A stretch of 39,394 bases of DNA from an uncultured Mediterranea sp. (lineage in GTDB: Bacteria > Bacteroidota > Bacteroidia > Bacteroidales > Bacteroidaceae): positions 1 to 39,394 of the forward strand of contig CALZEQ010000030.1 of the NCBI GenBank assembly GCA_945641355.1, in the 5' to 3' direction. The position numbers and the translations under genes are program-made. Every line of letters begins with the position of its first letter. Position 1 is the first letter of the stretch. This document shows positions 15,644 to 24,353 of this stretch, piece by piece. The notes under the pieces were generated by a model. It was not told the origin of the DNA. It saw nothing but the letters and a program-made list of their open reading frames with translations, and did not search any database.

Positions 15644-16963
15644 ATGAACAGAAGATTTGCCGCCCTCTGGAAATTCCTGACTTACGACATCTGGCGTATC
15701 ACGGAAGATGAAGTCAATCGCACTACCTTCTCCCTCTATACCATTATCAAGACTATCTACCTGTGCATCAACCGCTTTACCAACGACCGACTGGTAAACA
15801 AAGCTTCGGCACTGACCTACAGCACGTTGCTGGCCATTGTACCGATTCTGGCCATCCTCTTTGCCATCGCACGGGGCTTCGGGTTTGACAACCTTATGGA
15901 GAGCCAGATTATCAGCGGTTTCGGCGGACCGACGGAGACGACCGAAGTCATCCTGCAGTTTGTCGACTCCTACCTGTCACAGTCCAAAAGTGGCGTGTTT
16001 ATCGGCATCGGCCTGGTGATGTTGCTATGGACCGTGCTGAATCTGGTGAACAACATGGAGATTACCTTCAACCGCATCTGGCAGGTAAAGAAAGCACGAA
16101 GCATGTATCGAAAGATAACAGACTACTTCTCCATGTTGCTGCTGCTGCCTATCCTGCTGGTATTGAGCGGTGGTCTGTCACTCTTCATGAGCACGGTGCT
16201 GAAGAATACCGAAGACTTCACCCTGCTGGCTCCCATCGCCAAGTTCATGATACGTCTTATTCCCTTCGTACTGACTTGGCTGATGTTTACGGGGCTGTAC
16301 ATCTTCATGCCCAACACGAAGGTCAGGCTTCGGCACGCACTCATCTCGGGCATCCTGGCCGGTACGGCCTATCAGGCTTTCCAGTTTCTCTACATCGGCA
16401 GCCAATTATGGGTGTCGCGCTACAATGCTATCTACGGCAGCTTTGCTGCCCTGCCCATGTTGCTGCTATGGCTTCAAATATCGTGGACCATCTGCCTGTT
16501 CGGTGCCGAACTGACCTATGCCGGACAAAACATACGCAACTTCAGCTTCGACAAGGATACGCGCAACGTGAGCCGACGCTACCACGACTTTGTGGCTGTA
16601 CTCATCTTGTCACGCATCACCAAGCGCTTTGAACAGAACGAACCGGCCTACACCGCAGAGGAGATATCGGAAGAGTGTCAGATTCCTATCCGTCTGACGA
16701 ATCAGGTCATCTACCAGCTGCAAGAGATAGGGCTGCTACACGAGGTGGCTACAGACACAAAGAGCGAGGACATTGCCTACCTGCCCTCGATGGACATCAA
16801 CCGCATCAACGTGGCCATGCTGCTGGACAAGTTGGATTCACACGGCTCGGAAGAGTTCAAGATTGACCGCGAACATACCTATAACGAAGAGTGGAATGTG
16901 CTGCTGAAAGCCCGCCAAGCCTATTACCAAAGTACGCAGCAGGTACTATTGAAGGATCTGTAG
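15644..16963 (+). CDS. YihY/BrkB family inner-membrane protein
   Basis: This 439-residue protein belongs to the YihY family (formerly and misleadingly linked to RNase BN). It has about six membrane segments between residues 60 and 310, with the family signature RLVNKASALTYSTLLAIVPI near 47-66 and a C-terminal soluble region of about 110 residues that could be winged-helix-like (YTAEEISEECQIPIRLTNQVIYQLQEIGLL). The start is set at ATG 15644 (MNRRFAAL). An in-frame ATG at 15530 exists, but it lies inside rnpB and would add residues encoded by the RNA gene. It is the first protein gene after rnpB. The function of the family is not settled. Confidence 0.88.
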   Translation: MNRRFAALWKFLTYDIWRITEDEVNRTTFSLYTIIKTIYLCINRFTNDRLVNKASALTYSTLLAIVPILAILFAIARGFGFDNLMESQIISGFGGPTETTEVILQFVDSYLSQSKSGVFIGIGLVMLLWTVLNLVNNMEITFNRIWQVKKARSMYRKITDYFSMLLLLPILLVLSGGLSLFMSTVLKNTEDFTLLAPIAKFMIRLIPFVLTWLMFTGLYIFMPNTKVRLRHALISGILAGTAYQAFQFLYIGSQLWVSRYNAIYGSFAALPMLLLWLQISWTICLFGAELTYAGQNIRNFSFDKDTRNVSRRYHDFVAVLILSRITKRFEQNEPAYTAEEISEECQIPIRLTNQVIYQLQEIGLLHEVATDTKSEDIAYLPSMDINRINVAMLLDKLDSHGSEEFKIDREHTYNEEWNVLLKARQAYYQSTQQVLLKDL

Positions 16964-16995
16964 CCCATACCCCTGCTCATTTTCAATGCTTTCTC

Positions 16996-17026
16996 TTTGG
17001 TTTTATCCACTTTTTACCTACATTTG
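16996..17026 (+). promoter_or_regulatory. Promoter of the iron-sulfur / aldo-keto reductase operon
   Basis: TTTG (16996-16999) and TACATTTG (17019-17026) are 19 bp apart, an excellent -33/-7 pair. Transcription would start near 17033, leaving a 29-nt leader to the ATG at 17062. Confidence 0.75.
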
Positions 17027-17061
17027 CAGAACAGGAAGATAATAACTTAAAAACAACGAAT

Positions 17062-18549
17062 ATGTTACGTAAAATCAGGCTCGTTTTTGCCTCCGTCTGC
17101 TTCGTGCTTATCACCCTGCTGTTTCTCGACTTTACGGGAAGCATCCATGCGTGGTTCGGATGGCTGGCCAAAATCCAATTTCTGCCGGCTGTGCTGGCGC
17201 TCAATGTAGGGGTCGTGTTGGCTCTGGTCGTACTTACCCTTTTGTTCGGTCGCATCTATTGTTCCATCATCTGCCCGTTGGGCGTTTTTCAGGACATCAT
17301 AGCCTGGATAGGCCGGCATCCCAGAAAACGCCGCAAACTTCCCTATGCCTACTCCCCTGCCCTGTCATGGCTGCGGTACGGTGCCCTGGGTCTGTTTGTC
17401 GTCGTGCTTCTGGCCGGATTCGGTTCATTGGCAGCCCTGATAGCTCCCTATAGTGCCTACGGACGCATGGCCTCCAACTTGCTGCAGCCGCTTTGGATAT
17501 GGGGAAACAACGCACTGGCACAGATGGCCGAACGGGCCGAGAGCTATGCCTTTTACGAAGTAGATGTCTGGTTGAAGGGGCTTCCTACCTTGGTGGTGGC
17601 TATCGTCACCCTGGTGATTCTGTTCGTATTGGCATGGCGCAACGGACGCACCTACTGCAACACCATCTGTCCGGTAGGTACGGTACTGGGATTCCTCTCG
17701 CGCTTCTCGCTGTTCCATATCGTCATCGATACCCAAAAATGCAACAATTGCACACTCTGTTCGCGCCATTGCAAAGCGGCCTGCATCAATGCCAAAGAGC
17801 ATCGGATTGATTACAGCCGATGCGTAGCCTGCATGGATTGCATCGGTGAATGCAAGCATGGTGCCATCAGCTATCGGATGAGAAGAAAGCCTACCCCAGA
17901 AGAGGCGAACGGCACGGCATCGGCAAGCCGTCGCGGATTTCTCTCAGCCTCCCTGCTGCTGACCGGCACGGCCTGGATGAAAGCACAGGAGAAGAAAGTG
18001 GACGGCGGATTGGCTGCCATCACGCAGAAACAGAAACCTGAGAGGGCTACTCCGCTGACTCCTGCCGGCTCGTGGAGTGCCCGCCATCTGGCACAACATT
18101 GCACCGCTTGTCAACTCTGCGTGTCTGCATGTCCTAACGAGGTGCTCCGCCCCTCAACCGATTGGACAAAGCTGATGCAACCCGAGATGTCGTACGAACG
18201 GGGATATTGCCGACCGGAATGTACACGCTGCTCGGAGGTATGCCCCACTGGTGCCATCCGCCGCGTGACAAAGGAAGAAAAATCGTCCGTACAGATAGGA
18301 CATGCCGTATGGGTAAAGAAGAATTGTATACCGCTGACTGACGGCGTGACGTGCGGCAACTGTGCCCGCCACTGCCCGTCAGGAGCCATCCAGATGGTAC
18401 CCAGCGACCCGGAGGATGAGCAATCCATCCGCATACCAGTAGTCGATACAGAGCGATGCATCGGATGTGGTGCCTGCGAGAACCTCTGTCCCGCACGTCC
18501 CTTCAGTGCCATCTATGTAGAAGGCCATGAACGCCATAGAACGGTATAG
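17062..18549 (+). CDS. NapH-NapG-like fusion: polytopic membrane protein with multiple 4Fe-4S sites
   Basis: This 495-residue protein probably passes electrons through or along the inner membrane. Residues 1-220 carry about five membrane helices and two CxxxCP motifs (YCSIICPLG near 66-74, YCNTICPVG near 198-206), as in NapH/MauN. Next come two 4Fe-4S motifs (CNNCTLCSRHC, CVACMDCIGEC; 227-264), then a twin-arginine-like segment SRRGFLSASLLLTG (289-302). The C-terminal half has NapG/MauM-like sites: CTACQLCVSACP, CTRCSEVCP, CGNCARHCP and CIGCGACENLCP. The start is set at ATG 17062, after a strong promoter and leader. The next gene, a Tat-type aldo/keto reductase, begins 49 nt after the stop and is the likely partner. 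The substrate is unknown. Confidence 0.85.
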   Translation: MLRKIRLVFASVCFVLITLLFLDFTGSIHAWFGWLAKIQFLPAVLALNVGVVLALVVLTLLFGRIYCSIICPLGVFQDIIAWIGRHPRKRRKLPYAYSPALSWLRYGALGLFVVVLLAGFGSLAALIAPYSAYGRMASNLLQPLWIWGNNALAQMAERAESYAFYEVDVWLKGLPTLVVAIVTLVILFVLAWRNGRTYCNTICPVGTVLGFLSRFSLFHIVIDTQKCNNCTLCSRHCKAACINAKEHRIDYSRCVACMDCIGECKHGAISYRMRRKPTPEEANGTASASRRGFLSASLLLTGTAWMKAQEKKVDGGLAAITQKQKPERATPLTPAGSWSARHLAQHCTACQLCVSACPNEVLRPSTDWTKLMQPEMSYERGYCRPECTRCSEVCPTGAIRRVTKEEKSSVQIGHAVWVKKNCIPLTDGVTCGNCARHCPSGAIQMVPSDPEDEQSIRIPVVDTERCIGCGACENLCPARPFSAIYVEGHERHRTV

Positions 18550-18598
18550 TCCGCCTATGAAAGATTTCACCCATCAATCAACGTCAAATCAAGGAACT

Positions 18599-19996
18599 AT
18601 GGATATAGAGAAGAATCACAACGAAAATATCGGCCGTCGGGACTTCCTGAAGATGGCCGGACTGGCTACAGCCGCTACGCTATATGGCTGTACACCCTCT
18701 TCAACAAAGAATGGAGTCGTATCGGGTAACGGCTCACCGGCAGATGCGCCTATAGGGAAAATGACCTACCGTTCATTCCCTGCTACCGGCGACGACAAGG
18801 TATCACTGCTTGGTTACGGATGTATGCGCTGGCCTACCATCCCCAATCCGGAGGGGAAAGGAGACATCATCGACCAGGAGACTGTAAACGAACTGGTGGA
18901 CTATGCCATCGAGCACGGCGTGAACTACTTCGATACAGCACCCGTCTATCTGCAGGGTATGAGCGAAACGGCTACCGGTATCGCCCTCAAACGCCATCCG
19001 CGCGAGTCATTCTTCGTGGCTACCAAACTGTCGAACTTCCACCCGGACTATCAAAGCCGCGAAGGAGCAATAACCATGTATCGGGACTCGTTCAAGAAGC
19101 TGCAGGTAGACTACATCGACTACTATCTGCTTCATGCACTGAATGCCGACACCGAGAATTTCCGCCGCCGCTATATAGATAATGGTATACTGGATTTTCT
19201 GGTAAAAGAGAGGGAAGCGGGACGCATCCGCCGTTTGGGATGGTCGTTCCACGGAGACTCCGATTCATTCGATTACTATCTCTCCTTCCACGACAGCGGA
19301 CAGGTGAAATGGGACTTTGTACAAATCCAGCTGAACTATCTGGATTGGGAACACGCCGGAGGCCCCTCGGCCAAGCATCAGTATGAAGAGCTGGAACGCA
19401 GAGGCATCCCCGCCATCATCATGGAACCGTTGCTGGGCGGACGTCTCTCGAAGGTGCCCGACCACATCGTAGGCCGCCTGAAACAGCGTGAGCCCGAGAA
19501 GAGCGTGGCCTCATGGGCCTTCCGTTTTGCAGGATCGCCTCAGGGAGTACTGACCGTACTGAGCGGCATGACCTATATGGAACATCTGAAAGACAACCTG
19601 CTGAGCTACTCACCGTTGGTACCGCTGACTGATGAAGAAAAAGAGTTCCTCTACGACACAGCCGACCTGATGGCCCAATATCCTACCATCCCTTGTAACG
19701 ACTGCAAGTATTGTATGCCCTGCCCTTATGGTATCGACATTCCGTCCATCCTGTTGCACTACAACAAGTGCGTCAACGAAGGCAACGTGCCCGAAAGCCG
19801 GCAAGACCCCAACTATCGTCGCGCACGTCAGGCCTTCCTTGTAGGATACGACCGTAGCGTACCCCGCTTGCGACAAGCCGATCACTGCATCGGATGCTCC
19901 CAATGTGTATCTCACTGTCCGCAACGCATCAAGATTCCACGCGAGTTGAGACGCATTGACGAGTTTGTAGAGAAGCTGAAACAGGAGACACTGTAA
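18599..19996 (+). CDS. Tat-signal aldo/keto reductase with C-terminal ferredoxin motifs
   Basis: This 465-residue protein starts at ATG 18599, preceded by AAGGA about 5 nt upstream; longer in-frame starts at 18527 and 18557 are less likely. The N-terminus has a twin-arginine signal (GRRDFLKMAGLATAATLYG) followed by C31 in a lipobox-like LYGC, suggesting export folded and lipid anchoring. The TIM-barrel domain has the aldo/keto reductase motifs NYFDTAPVY, FFVATKLSNF and YYLLHAL. The last 90 residues carry CNDCKYCMPCPYG and CIGCSQCVSHCP, two ferredoxin-type clusters. It lies directly after the NapH-NapG-like gene, which could feed or drain electrons. The substrate is unknown. Confidence 0.85.
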   Translation: MDIEKNHNENIGRRDFLKMAGLATAATLYGCTPSSTKNGVVSGNGSPADAPIGKMTYRSFPATGDDKVSLLGYGCMRWPTIPNPEGKGDIIDQETVNELVDYAIEHGVNYFDTAPVYLQGMSETATGIALKRHPRESFFVATKLSNFHPDYQSREGAITMYRDSFKKLQVDYIDYYLLHALNADTENFRRRYIDNGILDFLVKEREAGRIRRLGWSFHGDSDSFDYYLSFHDSGQVKWDFVQIQLNYLDWEHAGGPSAKHQYEELERRGIPAIIMEPLLGGRLSKVPDHIVGRLKQREPEKSVASWAFRFAGSPQGVLTVLSGMTYMEHLKDNLLSYSPLVPLTDEEKEFLYDTADLMAQYPTIPCNDCKYCMPCPYGIDIPSILLHYNKCVNEGNVPESRQDPNYRRARQAFLVGYDRSVPRLRQADHCIGCSQCVSHCPQRIKIPRELRRIDEFVEKLKQETL

Positions 19997-20020
19997 CAAA
20001 AAGAATGTTATATATGTAGC

Positions 20021-20078
20021 TATATTTGCACTTTTATGGAAAAATCAGACGGGCTTCTGAAAAAAGTGGTTATATTTG
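20021..20078 (+). promoter_or_regulatory. Two -7 boxes upstream of the DUF3332 gene
   Basis: TATATTTG occurs at 20021-20028 and again at 20071-20078. The second would give a leader of about 60 nt. No clear -33 TTTG was found for either. Confidence 0.5.
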
Positions 20079-20145
20079 CGGTGGTCGCGAATCGGTGATT
20101 CCGACCCGAAACAATGATCAATAAATCGTAAACAAGAGAATGATT

Positions 20146-20694
20146 ATGAAGAAAAACAGCTTAAAGATGATGGCTACAATCATGATTTGTGGCTCATTTT
20201 TTCTCACCTCGTGTGTCGGTTCATTTGGCTTGCACAGCCGCATTGCTTCCTGGAACCAAACCATCGGCAGCAAGTTTGTCAACGAACTGGTGTATTTGGC
20301 ATGTAACATCATCCCCATCTATCCGGTATGCTATCTGGCAGATGCTTTGGTAATCAACTCTATCGAATTCTGGAGTGGAAGTAACCCCATGGCCAGCATC
20401 GGTGATGTGAAGAAGGTTCAAGGTTCCGACGGCAATTACCTGGTTGAGACGCTGGAAAACGGATATACCATCACCAAAGAGGGCGAAGCATTGTCTATGT
20501 CGCTGATTTATGACAAGGAACTGAATACATGGAATGTTGTGGCCGACGGCACCAGCCAGGAACTGCTGCAGATGAATGAAGACGGTACTGTCCAGTTGAA
20601 TCTGAACGGTGAAGAGATGACCGTTTCACTGGATGCCCAAGGCGTAGCTGCCGCCCGTCAGGCTTGCCGGGCTACCTACATGGCTTGCAGATAA
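20146..20694 (+). CDS. DUF3332 family lipoprotein
   Basis: A 182-residue protein from ATG 20146 (MKKNSLKM); a second in-frame ATG sits 6 nt earlier. The N-terminus has a lipoprotein signal with lipobox SFFLTSC. The body (GSFGLHSRIASWNQTIGSKFVNE, then a hydrophobic stretch with PIYPVCYLADALVIN and EFWSGSNP) matches from memory the DUF3332 family of Bacteroidetes, which has no established function. It is probably anchored in the cell envelope. It has its own promoter boxes and a terminator-like hairpin, so it is likely monocistronic. Confidence 0.8.
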   Translation: MKKNSLKMMATIMICGSFFLTSCVGSFGLHSRIASWNQTIGSKFVNELVYLACNIIPIYPVCYLADALVINSIEFWSGSNPMASIGDVKKVQGSDGNYLVETLENGYTITKEGEALSMSLIYDKELNTWNVVADGTSQELLQMNEDGTVQLNLNGEEMTVSLDAQGVAAARQACRATYMACR

Positions 20695-20717
20695 GTACAG
20701 ACTCCCAACCATTACAA

Positions 20718-20751
20718 AAGGGGCGCATCATTTTCGGATGATACGCCCCTT
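20718..20751. terminator. Bidirectional terminator hairpin between convergent genes
   Basis: A 14-position stem with a single mismatch pairs 20718-20731 with 20738-20751 around a 6-nt loop. It lies between the DUF3332 gene and the convergent TamA-like gene. The minus-strand reading has a TTTT tract after the stem. Confidence 0.7.
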
Positions 20752-20774
20752 GTCATTTCTGCCCGCTCACGGCA

Positions 20775-23087
20775 TCAGAAGGGATAACCTACTGCAAAGT
20801 GAAAGGCAAAATCACGACTGAACTTGGGATGAATCAGCGGATAATGCTCGCGCTGGGTGGTGTAGGCAGGATTGACAGCCTTCATACCGCCATCGAAGCG
20901 CAGGATGAAAAAGTCGAGGTCAAGACGCAGACCCAGTCCGTAAGCCACAGCCAGCTGCTTGTAGAACTTATTGAACTTGAACTGGCCGCCAGGCTGGTCC
21001 TTATAGTCGCGAAGCGTCCAAATATTGCCGGCATCCACAAAGAGTGCGCCCCGGAACTTCCAGAAGAGGCGGGTACGATACTCCACATTCGCATCCAGCT
21101 TGATATCGCCCGACTGATTCATGAAGTTATTGTCACCGGGAAATGTACCGGGACCTAAGTCACGTACCGACCAGCCACGCACACTGTTGGCACCACCGGA
21201 GAAGTAACGTTTCTCAAAGGGCAGCATGGTGGCATTGCCATAAGGAATGGCTACTCCCAAACCGCAATGGAATACCAGCGAGTTGCGGGCATCTATCTGC
21301 AGATTACGGGCATAGTCCAAGTCCATCTTGACGTATTGGGCATAGGGAATGTTGAGCAAGGTGTATTCACCGTTCTCGTTTGTCTGCTGATGAGTCATCT
21401 TGGAGAAGGCATAGAGCAGATTGCCGGCTGACTCCAGATTGAATCGCACGGTATAGGAGTTGCCTACCGTAGTGTTGTTCATCAGCGAACGCCCCGAACT
21501 GTTATAAGTAAAACTATAGCCCGCACGTACTATCAGACGGTCCTCGTAATTATACTTCAGGATATAGTTCTGGTCCTGATCCAGATAGAGCTCCTTGAAC
21601 TGCGCGTCAATCCACGGCATGTAGAGGTAGTTGACGTCCAGCAAGTCGATGCGATGTTGGGCACGCTGGCGATGCACGCCCCACTTGTAGCTCCAGCTGC
21701 CCGAAGCCACGATGCGGGTAAACTCGGGACGCATCTGATAGTTGTATTGCAGACCGAATTCCGTTGTGGCCCGTATCTTCCGCTTGAAGTCATTGGAGAG
21801 GAAGGGGAAGAGGAAGCGAGGAAAGTTGACCGTGGCCTCGGCACCCAACTCAGTATAGTTCTGGTTCAACCCGCTCTGCAAACCGGAGACGGCCTCGTAG
21901 GCTCCGCGCAGCTTCACCATGAAGGCCTCGGAGCCCTTGAACAGATTGCGATGGTTAAAGGCAACGGAGGCTGCGGCTCCCAAGTCGCCGGCCGAGTTGG
22001 TGCCCTCGACCTCGAACGATATAGACTGTTGCTTGCCGCGGGTCAGCAAGACATAGGCATTCAGCAACGACGAGTCGTTCTGCTGCACTTCGTAAAAGCG
22101 GATGTTGGTGTACTTGAGTGCTTGCAGGCGTCCGAAGTTGGAATAGGTTTGCTGTACCTCTTCGGCATTGTACAGGGCACCGGGTGTAATGCGCAGATTA
22201 TCCGTCAGCACCTTCGGCCGCAGATAGAGCTTGTCCTTGAAGTAGATGGGTATGCCCTTGTAGTGCAACGAGTCATCCACCTCAATGCTGTTGCTCAGGG
22301 CCGAAGACTGCAGCATGTTGTAGTCGGTGACAAAGTTGACCTTATTCACCGTATATTGGCGGTGAGGAAGGGAGGCCTCTTCATTGGGCTGCTTGACAAG
22401 TGACAGATGGAGGGTCAAATCGACCTGAAAAGTGTTGCGCACCGTATCGGCTGTATACGAGATATAGTCTTTGTTGAACCGGTAATATCCCTGTTGCAGC
22501 AGGGTGGAGACTATACGCTGACGCTCTGCATCGAGCACATTGACGTCAAAGTACATGCCTTCGGACAGCAGCGTGGCCGCCGTGTCCCGCTCCAAATAGG
22601 TACGAATCTGTTCATCGGGTATATCATAGTGCAGGCTGCGCACCTTGTAGGGCTGTCCCGTAGCGACCTTATAGGTCAGCTTCATCTTCTTCTTGTTCAC
22701 CTCATGCAGAGGGGTCACGGTGGCCCGCATATAGCCCATATTCTGCACCGCCTTGGTAATCTCCTCACGAGTACGCTCCATCTCCTTCTCGTTATAGATG
22801 ACGGGAGCGTCACCCATGCGGCGCAGCACACGGTTCACCCATTTCGTAGAGTCACTCCCCGACCAGTTGTAGACGTAGAGCTGCGTTTTTATCAAACTGA
22901 ACCACTTTGAATTGGGAGTCTGCCGCAGATAGAGTGAGAGGTTAGAGGGTTTCACCTCCTTGTTGTCTGTGCGGATGTGTACCTCGTCCAGCAGATAAGC
23001 ACCATCGGGCACATACTTGGTGGAAGAGCAGGCAGCCGACAGAATAAGCAGCAGTAGATATATCGTGTAACGAAGTAACTTTCTCAT
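20775..23087 (-). CDS. TamA/BamA-like outer-membrane protein with lipoprotein signal (TamL-type)
   Basis: This 770-residue protein belongs to the Omp85 superfamily and probably helps assemble or export proteins in the outer membrane. It has a lipoprotein signal with lipobox LSAAC (C20). POTRA-like repeats follow at about 25-320 (for example VHIRTDNKEVKPSNLSLYLR and VRSLHYDIPDEQIRTYLE). The C-terminal half is a beta barrel rich in aromatic alternation, with FLFPFLSNDF and GANSVRGWSVRDLGPG near the conserved loop L6 motif (VRGW). It ends in FHFAVGYPF, an aromatic C-terminal beta-signal. Lipid-anchored TamA homologues (TamL) are described in Bacteroidetes. It diverges from the RNA methyltransferase gene. 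Confidence 0.88.
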   Translation of the reverse strand: MRKLLRYTIYLLLLILSAACSSTKYVPDGAYLLDEVHIRTDNKEVKPSNLSLYLRQTPNSKWFSLIKTQLYVYNWSGSDSTKWVNRVLRRMGDAPVIYNEKEMERTREEITKAVQNMGYMRATVTPLHEVNKKKMKLTYKVATGQPYKVRSLHYDIPDEQIRTYLERDTAATLLSEGMYFDVNVLDAERQRIVSTLLQQGYYRFNKDYISYTADTVRNTFQVDLTLHLSLVKQPNEEASLPHRQYTVNKVNFVTDYNMLQSSALSNSIEVDDSLHYKGIPIYFKDKLYLRPKVLTDNLRITPGALYNAEEVQQTYSNFGRLQALKYTNIRFYEVQQNDSSLLNAYVLLTRGKQQSISFEVEGTNSAGDLGAAASVAFNHRNLFKGSEAFMVKLRGAYEAVSGLQSGLNQNYTELGAEATVNFPRFLFPFLSNDFKRKIRATTEFGLQYNYQMRPEFTRIVASGSWSYKWGVHRQRAQHRIDLLDVNYLYMPWIDAQFKELYLDQDQNYILKYNYEDRLIVRAGYSFTYNSSGRSLMNNTTVGNSYTVRFNLESAGNLLYAFSKMTHQQTNENGEYTLLNIPYAQYVKMDLDYARNLQIDARNSLVFHCGLGVAIPYGNATMLPFEKRYFSGGANSVRGWSVRDLGPGTFPGDNNFMNQSGDIKLDANVEYRTRLFWKFRGALFVDAGNIWTLRDYKDQPGGQFKFNKFYKQLAVAYGLGLRLDLDFFILRFDGGMKAVNPAYTTQREHYPLIHPKFSRDFAFHFAVGYPF

Positions 23088-23107
23088 ATCATCTCATAAA
23101 ACCGCTA

Positions 23108-23115
23108 CAAATATA
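23108..23115 (-). promoter_or_regulatory. -7 box of the TamA-like gene
   Basis: TATATTTG on the minus strand, start of transcription near 23101, 14 nt before the ATG. A weak TTTCGG lies at the -33 distance. Confidence 0.5.
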
Positions 23116-23168
23116 CTCCTAATTTTTTCTTTACCGAAATAAATTCCATGCAAGAGTTGGTAAGAGGC

Positions 23169-23200
23169 TTTGATTATGTAGAAATAATCGCGTACTTTTG
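23169..23200 (+). promoter_or_regulatory. Promoter of the RNA methyltransferase gene
   Basis: TTTG (23169-23172) and TACTTTTG (23193-23200) are 20 bp apart, a strong -33/-7 pair. Start near 23207, leader about 63 nt. Confidence 0.7.
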
Positions 23201-23269
23201 CAACGCTGTAAAGGGATGCTTACCTGTCCCCTACCTTAGCAACTCGATGAACCTAAAAAGAAGAGCGAC

Positions 23270-24034
23270 ATGACACTGAGCAAAAACCGAATCAAGTATA
23301 TCCACGCCCTGGAGATGAAGAAGACCCGGAAGGCCGACCGCGTGTTTCTGGCTGAAGGGCCCAAACTGGTGGGCGACCTGCTGGGACACGTACCCTGCCT
23401 CTTTCTGGCTGCCACAGCCGGATGGCTGGCACAGCATCCCCATCCCCAAGCCGAGGAAGTGACGGAGGTGGACGAAACGGAACTGGCGCGTGCCAGCCTG
23501 CAGAAGGCTCCCCAGCAGGTACTGGCCATCTTCCGGCAACCGGAAGAGATGTACAAGATGGAGGAGATACGCCGGTCACTCTCTCTGGCACTGGACGACA
23601 TACAGGATCCGGGCAATCTGGGCACCATCATCCGTCTGGCCGACTGGTTCGGTATCGAACATATCTTCTGCTCACCGGGTACGGTGGATGTCTACAACCC
23701 CAAAACCGTCCAAGCCACCATGGGTGCCATTGCCCGAGTGAAACTGCACTACACTCCCCTGCCCGAACTGATTCGCTCGCTGGGATCGGAGATGCCTGTA
23801 TATGGCACCTTTCTGAATGGAGAGGATATGTATGCCCGACCCTTGACGAGAAACGGACTGATTGTGATGGGAAACGAAGGAAACGGCATCGGACGGGAAG
23901 TGGAACAGCTGGTCAACCGAAGACTGTACATACCGAACTACCCGACCGACCGACCGACTTCAGAATCGCTGAACGTAGCCGTTGCTACGGCAGTAGTCTG
24001 TGCCGAGTTCCGTCGACAGGCTGCAGGAGGATAA
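23270..24034 (+). CDS. SpoU/TrmH-family RNA methyltransferase
   Basis: This 254-residue protein probably 2'-O-methylates a ribose in rRNA or tRNA using S-adenosylmethionine. It has the three SPOUT motifs: DIQDPGNLGTIIRLADWFG (motif 1, about 105-123), VMGNEGNGIGREV (motif 2) and TSESLNVAVATAVVC (motif 3), which form the knot that binds the methyl donor. The first 95 residues are a substrate-binding extension of the L30e type (SKNRIKYIHALEMKKTRKAD...FLAEGPKLV). It is single-gene with its own promoter. Its last 50 nt overlap the end of a convergent small gene. Confidence 0.9.
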   Translation: MTLSKNRIKYIHALEMKKTRKADRVFLAEGPKLVGDLLGHVPCLFLAATAGWLAQHPHPQAEEVTEVDETELARASLQKAPQQVLAIFRQPEEMYKMEEIRRSLSLALDDIQDPGNLGTIIRLADWFGIEHIFCSPGTVDVYNPKTVQATMGAIARVKLHYTPLPELIRSLGSEMPVYGTFLNGEDMYARPLTRNGLIVMGNEGNGIGREVEQLVNRRLYIPNYPTDRPTSESLNVAVATAVVCAEFRRQAAGG

Positions 24035-24353
24035 GGTCGAAAGGGGTCACATGACAAGCCATGCGATGAATCAAGGTGGAGGCCACCGACGAAGGAAGGT
24101 CTCCCAACCACGGTAGCAGCGGTACCTGAAAAAGAGGCTGTATAGTGCATGGCTCCTCCGACATACGGTACCATTCATCGGCATCGGGCAACGCAATCAG
24201 CCCGGGCAGCCATACCGTATCTTCGCATTCGTGCATCAAAGGAAAGATACGCTTCACCCTTCCTCCGGCCAGCTCCACAGCCATCTGCTTCAGATATCCA
24301 TATCCGGGCAACAGGAGAAAATGCGAAGCGTATCGGGTATGTGATTCCATCAT
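23985..24353 (-). CDS. Small conserved-looking protein of unknown function, last gene of the ileS-lspA cluster
   Basis: A 122-residue protein whose start overlaps the stop of the DUF4296 gene by 4 nt, the same spacing used upstream, which argues that it is translated. The N-terminal half (HFLLLPGYGYLKQMAVELAG, then RIFPLMHECEDTVWLPGLIALPD) has a pattern of beta strands that looks like a conserved domain, but I do not recognise a family with certainty. No signal peptide or membrane helix is evident. Its 3' end overlaps the 3' end of the opposite-strand methyltransferase gene by 50 nt. Confidence 0.6.
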   Translation of the reverse strand: MMESHTRYASHFLLLPGYGYLKQMAVELAGGRVKRIFPLMHECEDTVWLPGLIALPDADEWYRMSEEPCTIQPLFQVPLLPWLGDLPSSVASTLIHRMACHVTPFDLILLQPVDGTRHRLLP

